Positions 18,316-30,000 of a stretch of DNA of 64,000 nt are shown one piece after another. Source of the DNA: Bradyrhizobium viridifuturi (lineage in GTDB: Bacteria > Pseudomonadota > Alphaproteobacteria > Rhizobiales > Xanthobacteraceae). The DNA lies in the NCBI RefSeq assembly GCF_001238275.1, contig NZ_LGTB01000006.1:143807-207806 (forward strand), read 5' to 3'. The notes under the pieces are model-generated. The model had not been told where the DNA came from and did not search any database. It saw only the letters and a program-made list of their open reading frames with translations. Numbering within the stretch: position 1 is the stretch's first letter; every line of letters begins with the position of its first letter. Both the position numbers and the translations under genes were made by a program.

Positions 18316-21099
18316 TCAGCCGTGCGCGCGGGCGCGTTTTGGGGCCTGCTTCGTGCCGGCCGCGACCTTGGCCTTCAGCGCCGCGACCGGAAGCTTGGCG
18401 AATAATGTCGCGAGCTGAATTCTGCTGTCGCCGCCCGGGAGCGCGTATCCGGTCACGTCGATCTCGCCTTCAAAGGCTTCGGGGCGCGGCCAACTGCGTC
18501 CGCCTTGTGTGAACGGCGCAAATGCTCTGGCCGCCGCGACGATGACCGCCTCACGGCCATGACGCCGTGCGAAGGCGATGACATGCTCGCGATGCGGGCC
18601 GCTGACCGCGAGCGGCTGATAATCGCCGCTGGCGAAGACTTCGGGCAGCTCGTTGCGCAATCGCAGCAGATGCCGCGTCCACGCGAATTTCAGGCGGCCA
18701 TCGCGCCAGCTCTCGGTCAGCGCGCCCCAGTCGGGGGCTTCGAGCGCGGCGAGCGTTTCCGCACGTTCGGCAAAGGCGACCGGACGGCGGTTGTCGGGGT
18801 CAACGAGCGAAAGATCCCAGCTTTCGGTGCCCTGGTAGAAGTCCGGCACGCCCGGCATGGTCGCTTTCAGCGTGATCTGGCTCAGCGAGTTCAGCGCGCC
18901 GATCAGCGCGGTGCGCCGCGCCAGCGTGTCGAGCGCGTCGAGGAATTCGGGCGAGACCTTGCGATCGAGGATCCGGTCGATGAAGGTCTTCACACCGGCT
19001 TCATAAGGCTCATGCGGATTGAGCCAGCTGGTTTCCTGCTTGCCTTCGCGGGCCGCCTTCAGCGCATAGGCCTGGATGCGCCCGAGGAGCGATGGATCGT
19101 CCGGGTCCCAGGCGCCGAGCAGGGCCTGATAGAGCATGTATTCAAACGTTGCCGATGGCGCGCGCATCTCGCCATCCAGCACCAAATGTGGCGCGTTCAG
19201 CACCTTCCAGCGCGCCACTGCGCTGGTCCATTCGCCGGGGATTTCCGCAAGCGCCATGATGCGGGCGCGCGCATCCTCGCCGCGCTTGGTGTCGTGGGTC
19301 GCGGTCGCCGTCATGCCGTGCGGCCATTCGCGGGCGCGTGTCGCCATCATGGCGTGGAATGTTTCGGGCGCAATCGCGCTCGCCGCCGGATCGCCGCCGA
19401 CCTCGTTGAGCGCCAGCAGGCGGTGATAGCGGTAGAAGGTGGTGTCCTCCAGCGATTTCGCCATCATCGGCCCGGTGAATTGCTGCACCTTCAGCGCGAA
19501 GCGTCGCACCCGCGGCGCGCTGTGCGGCGGCCGGCCGGGCTTCAGCAGGTCCATGGTCAGGGCGTCGCGCAGGAAGTCGAAGATGCCTTCGTCGGCGGCG
19601 AACCAGTCGGCGCGGGCGCGGGCGATGGTCTCATCGATCAGCGCGCGGTCATGGGCGGTCGGGCCGGAGCCGGTGAGATAGGTGCGATAGACCGGGAAAT
19701 GCATCACGTAGAGCTCGAGCGCCTGCCGCAGGCTGTCTCCCGAGAAATCGCGGGTCGAATAGTGCCCACTGGCGATGCGTGCGACGAGCCGCGCCAGCAC
19801 GGTGAATTCGCTGGTCAGCAACGTCTCCAGCACGCGGCGCTTGGCCTCGCGCAGCACCGGCGTCAGGTTCGGCGACTGGTTGCTGATCTGGCGCCAGATC
19901 TCGCTCAGCGGATCGAGGCCGCTGCCATCGACCAGCACCTGGCTGATCGTGTTCATCCATTCATAGCCGGTGGTGCCGTGCACGCCGGCGAATTTCGTCA
20001 GTCTCTCGTGCTCGCCGAGGATCTTCTCGATCACCATGTAGAACGGCCTGGCCTTGGCGCCCTGCGCTGATCGGATCAGGCGACGCAGCCGCTGGAAGTA
20101 CTGCGCGGGATCGCGCAGGCCGTCGATATGGTCGAGCCGCAGACCCTGCAGCCGATCCTCCGCGATCAACCGCTGCACGAGGCTGTGGCTTGCCTCGAAC
20201 GTGGCGGCGTCCTCGACCCTGAGGCCGGCCAGCGTGTTGACGTCGAAGAAGCGGCGGTAGTTGATGTCGCTGGAGGCGAGCCGCCAGTGGCCGAGCTTGT
20301 AGTGCTGGCGCTCCAGCAAGTGGTGCAGCGCCAGCGTCTGGGTGGAGCGATCCTCGCCGGCACGATAGGCATCGAGCCCACGCGCGATGATGTCGGCGCC
20401 GCCCTCGATCGCCTTGATCGCCGCCTTCAGCGTCGGCGCCTCCTTGCGGTTCGGATGGCGCAGGCCGCGGTAGCGCGCCGCCAGTTCGAGCAGCGCGCGC
20501 CCGGCCGGGCTGGCTTCGGCGCCGGCCTCGCGGACAATGCTCCGCAGCACCTCGCCATAGCGCTCCGGCGCGATCGGCAGGCGATGCTCGAAATACCAGG
20601 CGGAGAAACTGCCTTCGTTCGCGTCGTAGCGCAGCTCGATTTCGCCGCGTTCCAGCGCCTGGCCGTAGGACGAGCCGAGGATCGGCAGCAGCACGCCGCC
20701 ACGCGCGCGGTAGGGCAACTGGTCCCAGTCGATGTCGAAGGAGACCGCGTGCGGCGACACCGGTCCCCATTCCAGCACGTCGAGCCACCACGGATTGTCG
20801 GCAAAATGCACGCCGACATGGTTCGGCACGAAATCCAGGATCAGGCCGAGGTCGTTGCGCTTCAACGCGTCGCTGAACCGCGCAAAACCGGCTTCGCCAC
20901 CGAGTTCCGGATTGAACTTGGTGTGGTCGACGACGTCATAGCCATGGGTCGAGCCCTTGCGCGCTTTCATGAACGGCGAGGCATAGACATGGCTGATGCC
21001 GAGCGCCTTCAGATACGGCGCCACGTGGGCTGCGGCATCGAAGTCGAAATCAGCGGTGAGTTGCAGTCGGTAGGTTGCGATCGGGATCGCCGGAGGCAT
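18316..21099 (-). CDS. treY: malto-oligosyltrehalose synthase (TreY)
   Basis: A 927-residue GH13 enzyme that converts the reducing-end maltose unit of an alpha-1,4-glucan into a trehalosyl unit by intramolecular transglucosylation. Diagnostic stretches are PIATYRLQLTADFDF, HGYDVVDHTKFNPELGG, ILDFVPNHVGV, GLRLDHIDGLRDP, MVIEKILGEHE and TATHDTKRGEDARAR. Length is normal. It is the last gene of the leftward glgE-treS-glgB-glgX-treZ-treY operon, four bases after treZ. TreZ then releases trehalose. Confidence 0.96.
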   Translation of the reverse strand: MPPAIPIATYRLQLTADFDFDAAAHVAPYLKALGISHVYASPFMKARKGSTHGYDVVDHTKFNPELGGEAGFARFSDALKRNDLGLILDFVPNHVGVHFADNPWWLDVLEWGPVSPHAVSFDIDWDQLPYRARGGVLLPILGSSYGQALERGEIELRYDANEGSFSAWYFEHRLPIAPERYGEVLRSIVREAGAEASPAGRALLELAARYRGLRHPNRKEAPTLKAAIKAIEGGADIIARGLDAYRAGEDRSTQTLALHHLLERQHYKLGHWRLASSDINYRRFFDVNTLAGLRVEDAATFEASHSLVQRLIAEDRLQGLRLDHIDGLRDPAQYFQRLRRLIRSAQGAKARPFYMVIEKILGEHERLTKFAGVHGTTGYEWMNTISQVLVDGSGLDPLSEIWRQISNQSPNLTPVLREAKRRVLETLLTSEFTVLARLVARIASGHYSTRDFSGDSLRQALELYVMHFPVYRTYLTGSGPTAHDRALIDETIARARADWFAADEGIFDFLRDALTMDLLKPGRPPHSAPRVRRFALKVQQFTGPMMAKSLEDTTFYRYHRLLALNEVGGDPAASAIAPETFHAMMATRAREWPHGMTATATHDTKRGEDARARIMALAEIPGEWTSAVARWKVLNAPHLVLDGEMRAPSATFEYMLYQALLGAWDPDDPSLLGRIQAYALKAAREGKQETSWLNPHEPYEAGVKTFIDRILDRKVSPEFLDALDTLARRTALIGALNSLSQITLKATMPGVPDFYQGTESWDLSLVDPDNRRPVAFAERAETLAALEAPDWGALTESWRDGRLKFAWTRHLLRLRNELPEVFASGDYQPLAVSGPHREHVIAFARRHGREAVIVAAARAFAPFTQGGRSWPRPEAFEGEIDVTGYALPGGDSRIQLATLFAKLPVAALKAKVAAGTKQAPKRARAHG

Positions 21100-21103
21100 T
21101 GTG

Positions 21104-22855
21104 CTATCCGATGTGCCAGCGCACCGCCCAGCCGGGGAGGTCGCCGGACAACGCGCGGCCCCAGATCGCAGTTCCCTTCGGCTCCGGCGCGCCGGGTATG
21201 TCCCGATCGGACAGATTGGCGGTCAGCCATAGCGTACGGCGATCGCCCAGCCGCCAATGCGCGGTCAGGAGATCGCCCGTCACGCGGTCGCCGCCGAAGC
21301 TTGCCCCTGGGAGCCGCGGCGTGATCTCGCGCCGCCGCATGGCGAGCAGGTCGCGCACCAGCGCAAGCCGCGTGCGCGCCGGATCGTGGCCGAGCGCCGC
21401 CCAGTCGAGCACGGCCGACCGCACCGTCGCCTCGGCGAGCGGATCGGGGATCTCGTCGCCATATTTGGCATAGGCCCAGGCGAACTCGCGGCGCCGTCCG
21501 GCGCGGACGGCGTTGGCGAGATCGCCCTTGAAATCGCAGAAGAACGGGAACGGCGTCGTCGCGCCCCATTCCTCGCCCATGAACAGCATCGGCGTGTTCG
21601 GCGCGATCAGCGTGACCGCGAGCGCGGCCTCGATCGCCTCGGGCTTCGCGATGCTCTCGAGCCGATCGCCGAGTGGCCGGTTGCCGATCTGGTCGTGGTT
21701 CTGCAGAAAGTTGATGAAGCAGGTCGGAGACAGCGCGCCGCTCGGCTCGCCGCGGGCCTTGCCGCCCCAGAACTCCGAGATTTCACCCTGATAGATGTAG
21801 CCGGACGACAGTGCGCGTGCGAGGTCCTGCTTCGGCGCCCGGTAGTCGCCATAATAGCCCTGCCTTTCGCCGGTCAGCAGCACATGCCAGGCGTGATGAT
21901 AATCGTCGTTCCACTGGCCGCGGAATTTGCCGTCCGGCGGGTCCTCGGCGGCATCGAGCAGGCTCGCAATGTTGTCGCCGTTCTCCAGCACGAGGTTGAT
22001 CTGCCGGCCGGTCTCGGCCGCGAGCTGGCCGGCGGCCTTGCTGAAGTCGTGAAGGATGGAGATTTCGCCGGCTTCGACGATGGTGTTGACCGCGTCGAAG
22101 CGCAGTCCGTCGAAGCGATAGTCGCGCAGCCAGCTCACCACGCTGCCGATCGCGAACGCGCGCACTTCAGGCACGCGGTAATCGATCGCACTGCCCCATG
22201 GCGTATGTGCGTCGCTGAAGAAGCTCGGCGCATAGCGGCCGAGATAATTCCCCTCGGGGCCGAAATGGTTGTAGACCACGTCGAGCATCACCATCAGCCC
22301 GCGCAGATGCGCCTCGTCGATCAGGGTCTTGAGGTCCTCAGGCCGGCCATAGGCGCTGTCTGGCGCGTACCACAGTACGCCGTCATAGCCCCAGTTGCGC
22401 TTGCCGGCGAAGTCCGCCAGCGGCATCAGTTCGAGCGCGGTGACGCCGGTCGCCACCAGATGATCGAGCTTGTCGATCATGGCGCGGTAGGTGCCCTCCG
22501 GCGTGAAGGTGCCGACATGGGCTTCGAGGACGACGGCCTCGTGCCAGGGCCGTCCGCGCCATTGCGTCGCGCGCCATTGGAAGGCTGCGTGATCGATCAC
22601 CTCGCTCGGGCCGAACACGTCGTCCGGCTGGAATGCGGAGGCGGGATCGGGCGCATCGACCTCGTCGTCGATGCGGAATTTGTAACGGGTGCCGGCGCGC
22701 GCGCCCGGGATTTCGGCGACGTACCAGCCGGCCGCATCGCGCGTGAGCGCGTGCGGCTTGTCGAGCAGCAGGTCGACGCGCTTCGCCGCCGGCGCCCAGA
22801 GCCGGAAGCGCGTGCCGTCAGCGGTGAGTTCCGGTCCGAAATGCCGCGCGCTCAT
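21104..22855 (-). CDS. treZ: malto-oligosyltrehalose trehalohydrolase (TreZ)
   Basis: A 583-residue GH13 enzyme that hydrolyses maltooligosyltrehalose to free trehalose. There is an N-terminal carbohydrate-binding-like domain (FGPELTADGTRFRLWAPAAK). The catalytic barrel has VMLDVVYNHFGPEGNYL, the nucleophile region GLRFDAVNTI and FLQNHDQIGNRP, plus LFMGEEWGATTPF. The start overlaps the glgX stop by four bases. With TreY it makes trehalose from glycogen. Confidence 0.96.
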   Translation of the reverse strand: MSARHFGPELTADGTRFRLWAPAAKRVDLLLDKPHALTRDAAGWYVAEIPGARAGTRYKFRIDDEVDAPDPASAFQPDDVFGPSEVIDHAAFQWRATQWRGRPWHEAVVLEAHVGTFTPEGTYRAMIDKLDHLVATGVTALELMPLADFAGKRNWGYDGVLWYAPDSAYGRPEDLKTLIDEAHLRGLMVMLDVVYNHFGPEGNYLGRYAPSFFSDAHTPWGSAIDYRVPEVRAFAIGSVVSWLRDYRFDGLRFDAVNTIVEAGEISILHDFSKAAGQLAAETGRQINLVLENGDNIASLLDAAEDPPDGKFRGQWNDDYHHAWHVLLTGERQGYYGDYRAPKQDLARALSSGYIYQGEISEFWGGKARGEPSGALSPTCFINFLQNHDQIGNRPLGDRLESIAKPEAIEAALAVTLIAPNTPMLFMGEEWGATTPFPFFCDFKGDLANAVRAGRRREFAWAYAKYGDEIPDPLAEATVRSAVLDWAALGHDPARTRLALVRDLLAMRRREITPRLPGASFGGDRVTGDLLTAHWRLGDRRTLWLTANLSDRDIPGAPEPKGTAIWGRALSGDLPGWAVRWHIG

Positions 22856-24924
22856 GCGGAGCCTGCAAATGCCAGCACCGAACGCGGCGGTGCGGTGGTG
22901 TCGGCGCCGGACGCAATCTGCTCACCGGTCTGCTCCGACTTCGTCGTGTTCAGAACCTGTTGCCAGCTCTTGTATTCCGCCATCCTCGGCATCCTGAACA
23001 CGATCTCCTGCGGCGCGGCATTGAGCACGATAAAGATCGGCGCCTGACCTTGTTCCATCGGGCCCAGCACGTAGGCGAGGAACCGGCTTTCCGGGAATTT
23101 CCAGTCGGATTCCTTCATCTCCTCCGCCGCCGGCGTCAGCCAGAGCACGCCATAGCTGCCGTCGGTGCGGCGGCCGTCGAGCCAGCTCTGGCAGCGGATC
23201 TGGCCGAAGCGCCGGCGTAGCGCGGTGAGATGGCCGATGAAATCGATATCGTCGTCGTCGCTGCCCAGATTCTCCCAGCCGATCCAGCCGGTCTCATTGT
23301 CCTGGCAATAGGCGTTGTTGTTGCCGTCCTGGGTGTTGGCGACCTCGTCGCCGGCAAGGATCAGCGGCGTGCCCTGCGCGAGCAAGAGGCAGGCCAGCGC
23401 GTTCTTCCTGAGCTGGCGGCGCAGCGCGATGATCGCAGGATCGTCGGTCGGGCCTTCATGGCCGCAATTGTTGCTGTGATTGTCGTTAGAGCCGTCGCGA
23501 TTGTCCTCGCCATTGGCCTCGTTGTGCTTCTCGTTGTAGCTGAACAGGTCGGCGAGCGTGAAGCCGTCATGCACCGTGATGTGGTTGATGCTGGCGCGGG
23601 TCGCGCGGTTGTCATGGTGAAACAGGTCCGAGGAGGCGGTCATGCGGCCGGAGATATCGCCGATCAGGCTGCCTTCGCCGCTCCAGTAGCGCCGCATCGC
23701 GCTGCGATAGCGGTCATTCCACTCCGACCATTGCGACGGAAACGCGCCGACCTGGTAGCCGCCGAGGCCGAGGTCCCAGGGTTCGGCGACCATCTTGGCG
23801 GTCGCCAGCACCGGGTCCTGGCGGATCGCGGTGAGGAAGGCGTGGTTGCGGTCGAAGCCGTTCGGCCCGCGCGCCAAAGTGGTCGCGAGATCGAAGCGGA
23901 AGCCGTCGACATGGCAGACCTCGACCCAGTAGCGCAGCGAATCCATCACCATCTGCAGCACGCGCGGGTGGGTGAGGTTGACCGAGCTGCCGCAGCCGGT
24001 GAAGTCGTCGTAGAAGCGCGGGTTCTCGCGGTTCAGCCAGTAGTAGGAGGCATTGTCGATGCCGCGGAAGCACAGCGTCGGGCCCATATGGTTGCCCTCG
24101 GCGGTGTGGTTGTAGACGACGTCGAGCAGCACTTCGATGCCGGCGTCGTGCAGCCGCGCCACCGTGGTGCGGAACGAGTCCAGCGCATTGTCCTGGGCGT
24201 AGCGTGCTTCGGGCGCGAAGAACGCGATGGTGTTGTAGCCCCAGTAATTCGAAAGCTTCTTCTCGACCAGGACGCGGTCGTCGATCAGGCCATGGATCGG
24301 CAACAGCTCGATGGTGGTGACGCCGAGCCGCTTGAGGTGGTCGATCATCGCCGGCGATGACAGCCCGCCATAGGTGCCGCGCAAATTCGGCGGCACGTCC
24401 TCGCGCTTCTGGGTCAGGCCCTTGACGTGGGCCTCATAGATGATGGTGTCTGCCCAGGGAATCTGCGGCCGGATTTCACGGCGGCCCCAATTGAAGGTCT
24501 CGTCGACCACGACGGCCTTCGGCATGCCGCGGGCATTGTCGCGCCGGTCGAAGGAGAGATCCTCGCGCGCGCTGCCGGTGCGATAGGCGAAATGCGCATC
24601 GCTCCACACCAGCCGGCCGGCGAGCCGCTTGGCGTAGGGGTCGAGCAGCAGCTTGTTGGCGTTGAAGCGGTGGCCGCGCTCCGGCGCGTAGGGCCCGTAG
24701 ACGCGATAGCCGTAGAGCTGGCCCGGCGAGACGTCGTTGAGATAGCAATGCCAGACGTCCTCGGTGCGCTCCGGCATCTCGATCCGCTCGAGCTCGCGGC
24801 GGCCCTGGCCGTCGAACAGGCACAGCTCGACCTTCTCCGCATTCGCCGAGAACAGCGCAAAATTGGTGCCTCTGCCGTCCCAGCTTGCACCGAGCCGTGC
24901 GGACGTACCCCCGGTCAGTCGCAT
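22852..24924 (-). CDS. glgX: glycogen debranching enzyme GlgX
   Basis: A 690-residue GH13 isoamylase-type enzyme. It starts with a CBM48-like domain (LGASWDGRGTNFALFSANAEKVELCLFD, cited in part). The barrel motifs are LLDVVYNHTAEGNHMGPT, VDGFRFDLATTLAR (nucleophile Asp) and ITVHDGFTLADL. It hydrolyses alpha-1,6 branches, preferably short outer chains, giving linear glucans for TreY or MalQ. Three bases separate it from glgB. Confidence 0.95.
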   Translation of the reverse strand: MRLTGGTSARLGASWDGRGTNFALFSANAEKVELCLFDGQGRRELERIEMPERTEDVWHCYLNDVSPGQLYGYRVYGPYAPERGHRFNANKLLLDPYAKRLAGRLVWSDAHFAYRTGSAREDLSFDRRDNARGMPKAVVVDETFNWGRREIRPQIPWADTIIYEAHVKGLTQKREDVPPNLRGTYGGLSSPAMIDHLKRLGVTTIELLPIHGLIDDRVLVEKKLSNYWGYNTIAFFAPEARYAQDNALDSFRTTVARLHDAGIEVLLDVVYNHTAEGNHMGPTLCFRGIDNASYYWLNRENPRFYDDFTGCGSSVNLTHPRVLQMVMDSLRYWVEVCHVDGFRFDLATTLARGPNGFDRNHAFLTAIRQDPVLATAKMVAEPWDLGLGGYQVGAFPSQWSEWNDRYRSAMRRYWSGEGSLIGDISGRMTASSDLFHHDNRATRASINHITVHDGFTLADLFSYNEKHNEANGEDNRDGSNDNHSNNCGHEGPTDDPAIIALRRQLRKNALACLLLAQGTPLILAGDEVANTQDGNNNAYCQDNETGWIGWENLGSDDDDIDFIGHLTALRRRFGQIRCQSWLDGRRTDGSYGVLWLTPAAEEMKESDWKFPESRFLAYVLGPMEQGQAPIFIVLNAAPQEIVFRMPRMAEYKSWQQVLNTTKSEQTGEQIASGADTTAPPRSVLAFAGSA

Positions 24925-24927
24925 GAA

Positions 24928-27075
24928 TCAGCTTTCCGGTACGAGGAAGATCGCAGCCAGCGGCGGGATGGTCAGGCTCAGTTCCGGCGTGGCGCCCTCC
25001 GAAGCGCGCACTTCGCCGATATTGCCGACATTGGTGCCGCCGTAATGCGCGGAATCCGAGTTGAACACCTCGTGCCACTTGCCCGCGAACGGCACGCGGA
25101 CGCGATAGTTGCGATAGACGTTGGGCGAGAAATTCACGACCACGAGGCAGCGGGCGCGCGCATCACTGCCCTTGCGGATCCAGCCGAACACATTGTTGTT
25201 GGCATCGTCAGTGATGACCCATTCGAAGCCGGCCTGGTCGCAATCCAGCTCATGCAGCGCCGGCAGCGCGCGGTAGAGCCGGTTGAGATCGCGGACCAGG
25301 TTCTGGATGCCGCCGTGCCGCGGCTGTTGCAGCAGATGCCAATCGATCGAGTAGTCGTGGTTCCACTCGCGCTCCTGGCCGAACTCGCAGCCCATGAACA
25401 TCAGCTTCTTGCCGGGGTGGCCGAACATGAAGCTGTAATACGCGCGCAGATTGGCAAAGCGCTGCCAGTCATCGCCGGGCATGCGGCCGAGGATCGAGCG
25501 CTTGCCGTGCACGACCTCGTCGTGGGACAGCGGCAGGATGAAGTTCTCCGAGAAGGCGTAGTGCAGGCCGAACAGGATGTCGCCGTGATGGAATTTGCGG
25601 TGGATCGGATCCTTGCCGATGTACTTCAACGTGTCGTGCATCCAGCCCATGTTCCACTTGTAGCCGAAGCCGAGCCCGCCATATTCGACCGGGCGCGACA
25701 CCTGTGGCCACGCGGTGGATTCTTCCGCCGCTGTCGTCGCCTGCGGGAAGTGCGCGAACAGCTCGGTGTTGAAGCGGCGCAGGAAGTCGATCGCCTCGAT
25801 GTTTTCCCGGCCGCCATATTTGTTCGGGATCCAGCCACCCGCGGGCCGGCTGTAATCGAGATAAAGCATCGAGGCGACGGCATCGACGCGCAGCCCGTCG
25901 ATACCATAGCGGTCGAGCCAGAACAGCGCGTTCGACACCAGGAAATTGGTGACCTCGGTGCGCCCGTAATTGTAGATCAAGGTGCCCCAATCGAGGTGCC
26001 GGCCTTGCAGCGGGTTGGCGTGCTCGTAGAGCGCGGTGCCGTCGAAATTGCCGAGCCCGTGCGGATCGTCCGGGAAATGTCCGGGCACCCAGTCGAGCAG
26101 CACGGCGAGCCCGGCGCCGTGGCAGGCGTCGATCAGCGCCGCGAAATCGTCCGGCGAGCCGAAGCGGCTGGTCGGAGCGAACATGCCGGTCGGCTGGTAG
26201 CCCCAGGAGCCGTCGAACGGATGCTCTGATATGGGCAGGAATTCGAGATGGGTGAAACCCATGTCGCTGGCATAGGCCGGCAGCTGCTCGGCCATCTCGC
26301 GATAGGTCAGCCACTCGTTGCGGCCCTTGCGGCGCCAGGAGCCGAGATGCACCTCGTAGATCGACATCGGCGAGCTCAGCGCGTTGACGCGCTCGGGCGC
26401 CGGGCGCGGGTGCGGGATCTTGCGCTCGTCGATCACGATCGAGGCGGTCTTCGGGCGCACCTCGGCGGCGAACGCCAGCGGATCGGACTTCAGCGGCAGA
26501 TGCTGGCCGTTGCGCCCGATGATCTCGAACTTGTAGTGGTCGCCGACCCGTGCGCGCGGGACGAACAGCTCCCAATAGCCGGGGCCGCGCACCCGCATCG
26601 GATGCCGCCGTCCATCCCAGAAATTGAAGTCGCCGACCACGCTGACCCGCCGCGCATTCGGCGCCAGCACCACGAAGCCGATGCCCTCGACGCCGTCGAG
26701 CGTCATCGGATGCGCGCCGAGCGTGTCGTAGACCCGCTGATGCGTGCCTTCGCCGAGCAGATAGAGATCGAAATCGCTCAGGATCGGCGGAAACCGGTAG
26801 GCGTCCTCCAGCTCGACGACGTTGTCGCCGAACCGGGCGCGGAGCTGGTAGCGCGTCGAGCCGTTCGGCAGCGGACCTGCGAACAGGCCGGCGTCGTGGA
26901 TCCGCACCAGCGGTGCCGTCTCGCCATGCTCGCCGATCGCCTCGACATTGGTCGCATCAGGCAGGAAGGCGCGCACGACGTTGCGATCCCCCTCGGTGTG
27001 GAGCCCGAGATAGTGGAACGGATCGGAGTGGCGGCCCTCGATGATGGCATAGGCCTCGGCGGGCAGTTTGTTCAT
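24928..27075 (-). CDS. glgB: 1,4-alpha-glucan branching enzyme GlgB
   Basis: A 715-residue GH13 branching enzyme with the normal two N-terminal domains ([34 protein letters not shown]), the catalytic barrel and a C-terminal beta domain. Active-site motifs are [30 protein letters not shown] (nucleophile Asp), the acid/base Glu in AEESTAWP and [12 protein letters not shown]. It introduces alpha-1,6 branches into the glucan made by GlgE. It overlaps the treS stop by four bases. Confidence 0.97.
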   Translation of the reverse strand: MNKLPAEAYAIIEGRHSDPFHYLGLHTEGDRNVVRAFLPDATNVEAIGEHGETAPLVRIHDAGLFAGPLPNGSTRYQLRARFGDNVVELEDAYRFPPILSDFDLYLLGEGTHQRVYDTLGAHPMTLDGVEGIGFVVLAPNARRVSVVGDFNFWDGRRHPMRVRGPGYWELFVPRARVGDHYKFEIIGRNGQHLPLKSDPLAFAAEVRPKTASIVIDERKIPHPRPAPERVNALSSPMSIYEVHLGSWRRKGRNEWLTYREMAEQLPAYASDMGFTHLEFLPISEHPFDGSWGYQPTGMFAPTSRFGSPDDFAALIDACHGAGLAVLLDWVPGHFPDDPHGLGNFDGTALYEHANPLQGRHLDWGTLIYNYGRTEVTNFLVSNALFWLDRYGIDGLRVDAVASMLYLDYSRPAGGWIPNKYGGRENIEAIDFLRRFNTELFAHFPQATTAAEESTAWPQVSRPVEYGGLGFGYKWNMGWMHDTLKYIGKDPIHRKFHHGDILFGLHYAFSENFILPLSHDEVVHGKRSILGRMPGDDWQRFANLRAYYSFMFGHPGKKLMFMGCEFGQEREWNHDYSIDWHLLQQPRHGGIQNLVRDLNRLYRALPALHELDCDQAGFEWVITDDANNNVFGWIRKGSDARARCLVVVNFSPNVYRNYRVRVPFAGKWHEVFNSDSAHYGGTNVGNIGEVRASEGATPELSLTIPPLAAIFLVPES

Positions 27076-30000
27076 GCAACCTCATGCGGCTGTTGCGCCA
27101 AAATCCTCAGCAGGCCGGTCAGCGGCACCCGCAGCCAATCCGGTCGGTTGGCCTGCTCATACTCAATCTCGTAGAAGGCTTTCTCAAGCAGGAAAAAGTT
27201 GAGCAGGCGATCGGCCGCCTTGGCGTCAGCGGGCCACAGCCGCTGGCCGGCCATGGTCTCGCGATAGGCCGCCAGCAGGGTCTCCGCGGCCTGGTCGCGC
27301 CATTCTGCCAAAGCGAGGCTCAGCCTGCCGCTGTCGTCGGGGGCGACCTTGAGCGCGCGTTCCAGCGCCGCGGTCGCGGCATAGTCGATCGAGCGGATAA
27401 GGCCGGCGACGTCGCGCGCTGCCGGCGCCTTGCGCCGCCGCTCGGCGATGGTGCGGCCCGGTCCGCCGTCGAAATCGATGATGAAGACGTCGTCCTTGAC
27501 CACCAGCAGCTGGCCGAGATGCAGGTCGCCATGGTGGCGGATATTGAACCCGTCGGTCTCGCGCGGCAGCAACGCCTTGAGCCGCTCCGGCAGCATGTCG
27601 TGCTGGGCCTGCAATTGATCGGCCAGCAGCCGCTCGGCCTCCTTCAGGGAGCCGCGCCGCTGCTTCAGCGTGTCGAACACGCGCTCGGCGCGCGCCACGA
27701 TCTCGTCGATCCAGCGCTGCAGGTCCTCGGACCTGGTCGGCTCGGGGGCGAAGTCGGGCAGGTCGCGGTTGCTGGCGAGCGCGATGTGCAGCTCGGCGAG
27801 ACGCTTTCCGGCATGGGCCATGTGGCGCAGATAGGTTGCGTGATCGCCGCCGTTCTCGGCTGGGCCTTCGCTTGCGGCGAGCAGGCGCTGCCGTTCGACC
27901 AGGCGGTCGAGGTGCGAGGCGGCAACCGTCCAGAGGTCGCCCTGGTTGACCACCATCGCATGCAGCACCGCGATGGCGCTGCGCTTGTCGCCCTCGACCA
28001 GTTCAGAGGTGCCGAGCAGGGCCGGGGTGTTCGGAAAGTCGACCACTTCGGTGAGGAAGCGGCCCATCTCGATCTCCGGATTGATGCCGACCTCGAGCTT
28101 GCGGTAGATCTTGGTGACGTATTCATTGTCGACCAGCGCGGTCGAATGCGGCTGATCGTTCTCGAACACGCGGATGCGCTCGGGCTGCCGCACCGGCCGG
28201 TCGGAGAAGCGGCTGGTCGGCCGGAATTCCAGCTTCAGGCCCTGCTCGCCTTCGTCGACGGTGAGGTTTTCCCGCAAATTGCGCAGGAACAGGCCGGTGA
28301 AGATCTGGTCGGTGGCGACATCGAGCAGCGTGCCCTCGCGCGCGCCCTGGCGCACGGCGGCGAAGGCGCGCGGGTTGTAGCGCTCGCGGTCGAACCGCAC
28401 CCATTCGATCTGCATCGGCAGCACGTAGCGGCTGGTGGTGCCGCGCTCCGTGGTTTCGAAGAAGATCAGCCAGGGCCGGTTGTCGCCGATGTCGCAGAAC
28501 GGGACGGCCGACACCAGCGTCGGCTGGATTGCCTTGGCGGAGTGCTCCGGGTACCAGCGCGAGCGGGCGAGATGGCCGGGCAGCACCTCGTGCTCGAACA
28601 CGCCGCGCTCCCGCGCCAGCGATGTCCAGGTGGAGTTGAGCGGCACGACAAGCGTCTCGAACTCCGGCACCGCCCGCGGCTTCACCGGCTCGGATTTGTC
28701 GCGCTCCTGCAGCTGGAACCAGTAGAAACCGTAGGGCGCCAGCGTGATCATGTAGGGCAGTTCGCCGATCGCGGGGAAGCGCGTGCGCCCGAGCATCTCG
28801 AGTGGAATGCGGTCCTTGAAGGCGGAGAGGTCGAGCTCGGTCGCCTGCGCCGAGCGCGACAGGTTGGCGACGCACAGGATGACCTCGCCCTGGTACTGCC
28901 TGACATAGGCCAGCACCGAGCGGTTCTCAGGACGGATGAAGGTCATGGTGCCGCGCCCGAACGCCAGCGTCGACTTGCGCACCGCGATCAGCCGCTTGGT
29001 CGCCGATAGCAGCGACGACAGGCTGCGCGACTGGGCCTCGACGTTGACGGCCTCGTAGCCGTAGACCGGATCCATGATCATCGGCGCGTAGAGCCGCGCG
29101 GGGTCGGCGCGCGAGAAGCCGCCGTTGCGGTCCGGCGACCATTGCATCGGTGTCCGCACGCCGTTGCGGTCGCCGAGATAGATGTTGTCGCCCATGCCGA
29201 TCTCGTCGCCGTAATAGATAATCGGGGTGCCGGGGAATGACAGCAGCAGCGAGTTCATCAGCTCGATCTTGCGGCGGTCGTTGTCCATCAGCGGCGCGAG
29301 GCGGCGGCGGATGCCGACATTGATGCGGGCGCGCGGGTCGTTGGCGTAGGTCGACCACAGATAGTCGCGCTCGACATCGGTGACCATTTCCAGGGTCAGC
29401 TCGTCGTGATTGCGCAGGAACAAAGCCCACTGGCACGCCGCCGGGATGTCGGGCGTCTGCCTGAGGATGTCGGTGATCGGAAAGCGGTCTTCCTGGGCGA
29501 TCGCCATGTAGATGCGCGGCATCAGCGGGAAGTGATAGGCCATGTGGCATTCGTCGCCATGGCCGAAATATTCCTGCACGTCCTCCGGCCATTGATTGGC
29601 CTCGGCCAGCAGGATCTTGCCCTTGGCATAGGTGTCGAGCTCCTGGCGCAGCCGCTTGATAATGGCATGCGTCTCCGGCAGGTTCTCGTTGTTGGTGCCG
29701 TCGCGCTCGCACAGATAGGGAATGGCGTCGAGCCGGAAGCCGTCGACGCCGGTGTCGAGCCAGCGCTTCATCACCTGCACGATGGCGCGCACCACCCGCG
29801 GATTGTCGAAGTTAAGGTCCGGCTGGTGCGAGAAGAAGCGGTGCCAGTAGAACTGGCCGGCTTCCGGATCCCAGGTCCAGTTCGACTTTTCCGTATCGGT
29901 GAAGATGATCCGGGTATCGAGGTATTTCTGGTCGGTGTCGCTCCAGACGTACCAGCTGCGCGCGCTCGAGTTCGGCGGGCTGCGGCGGGCGCGCTTGAAC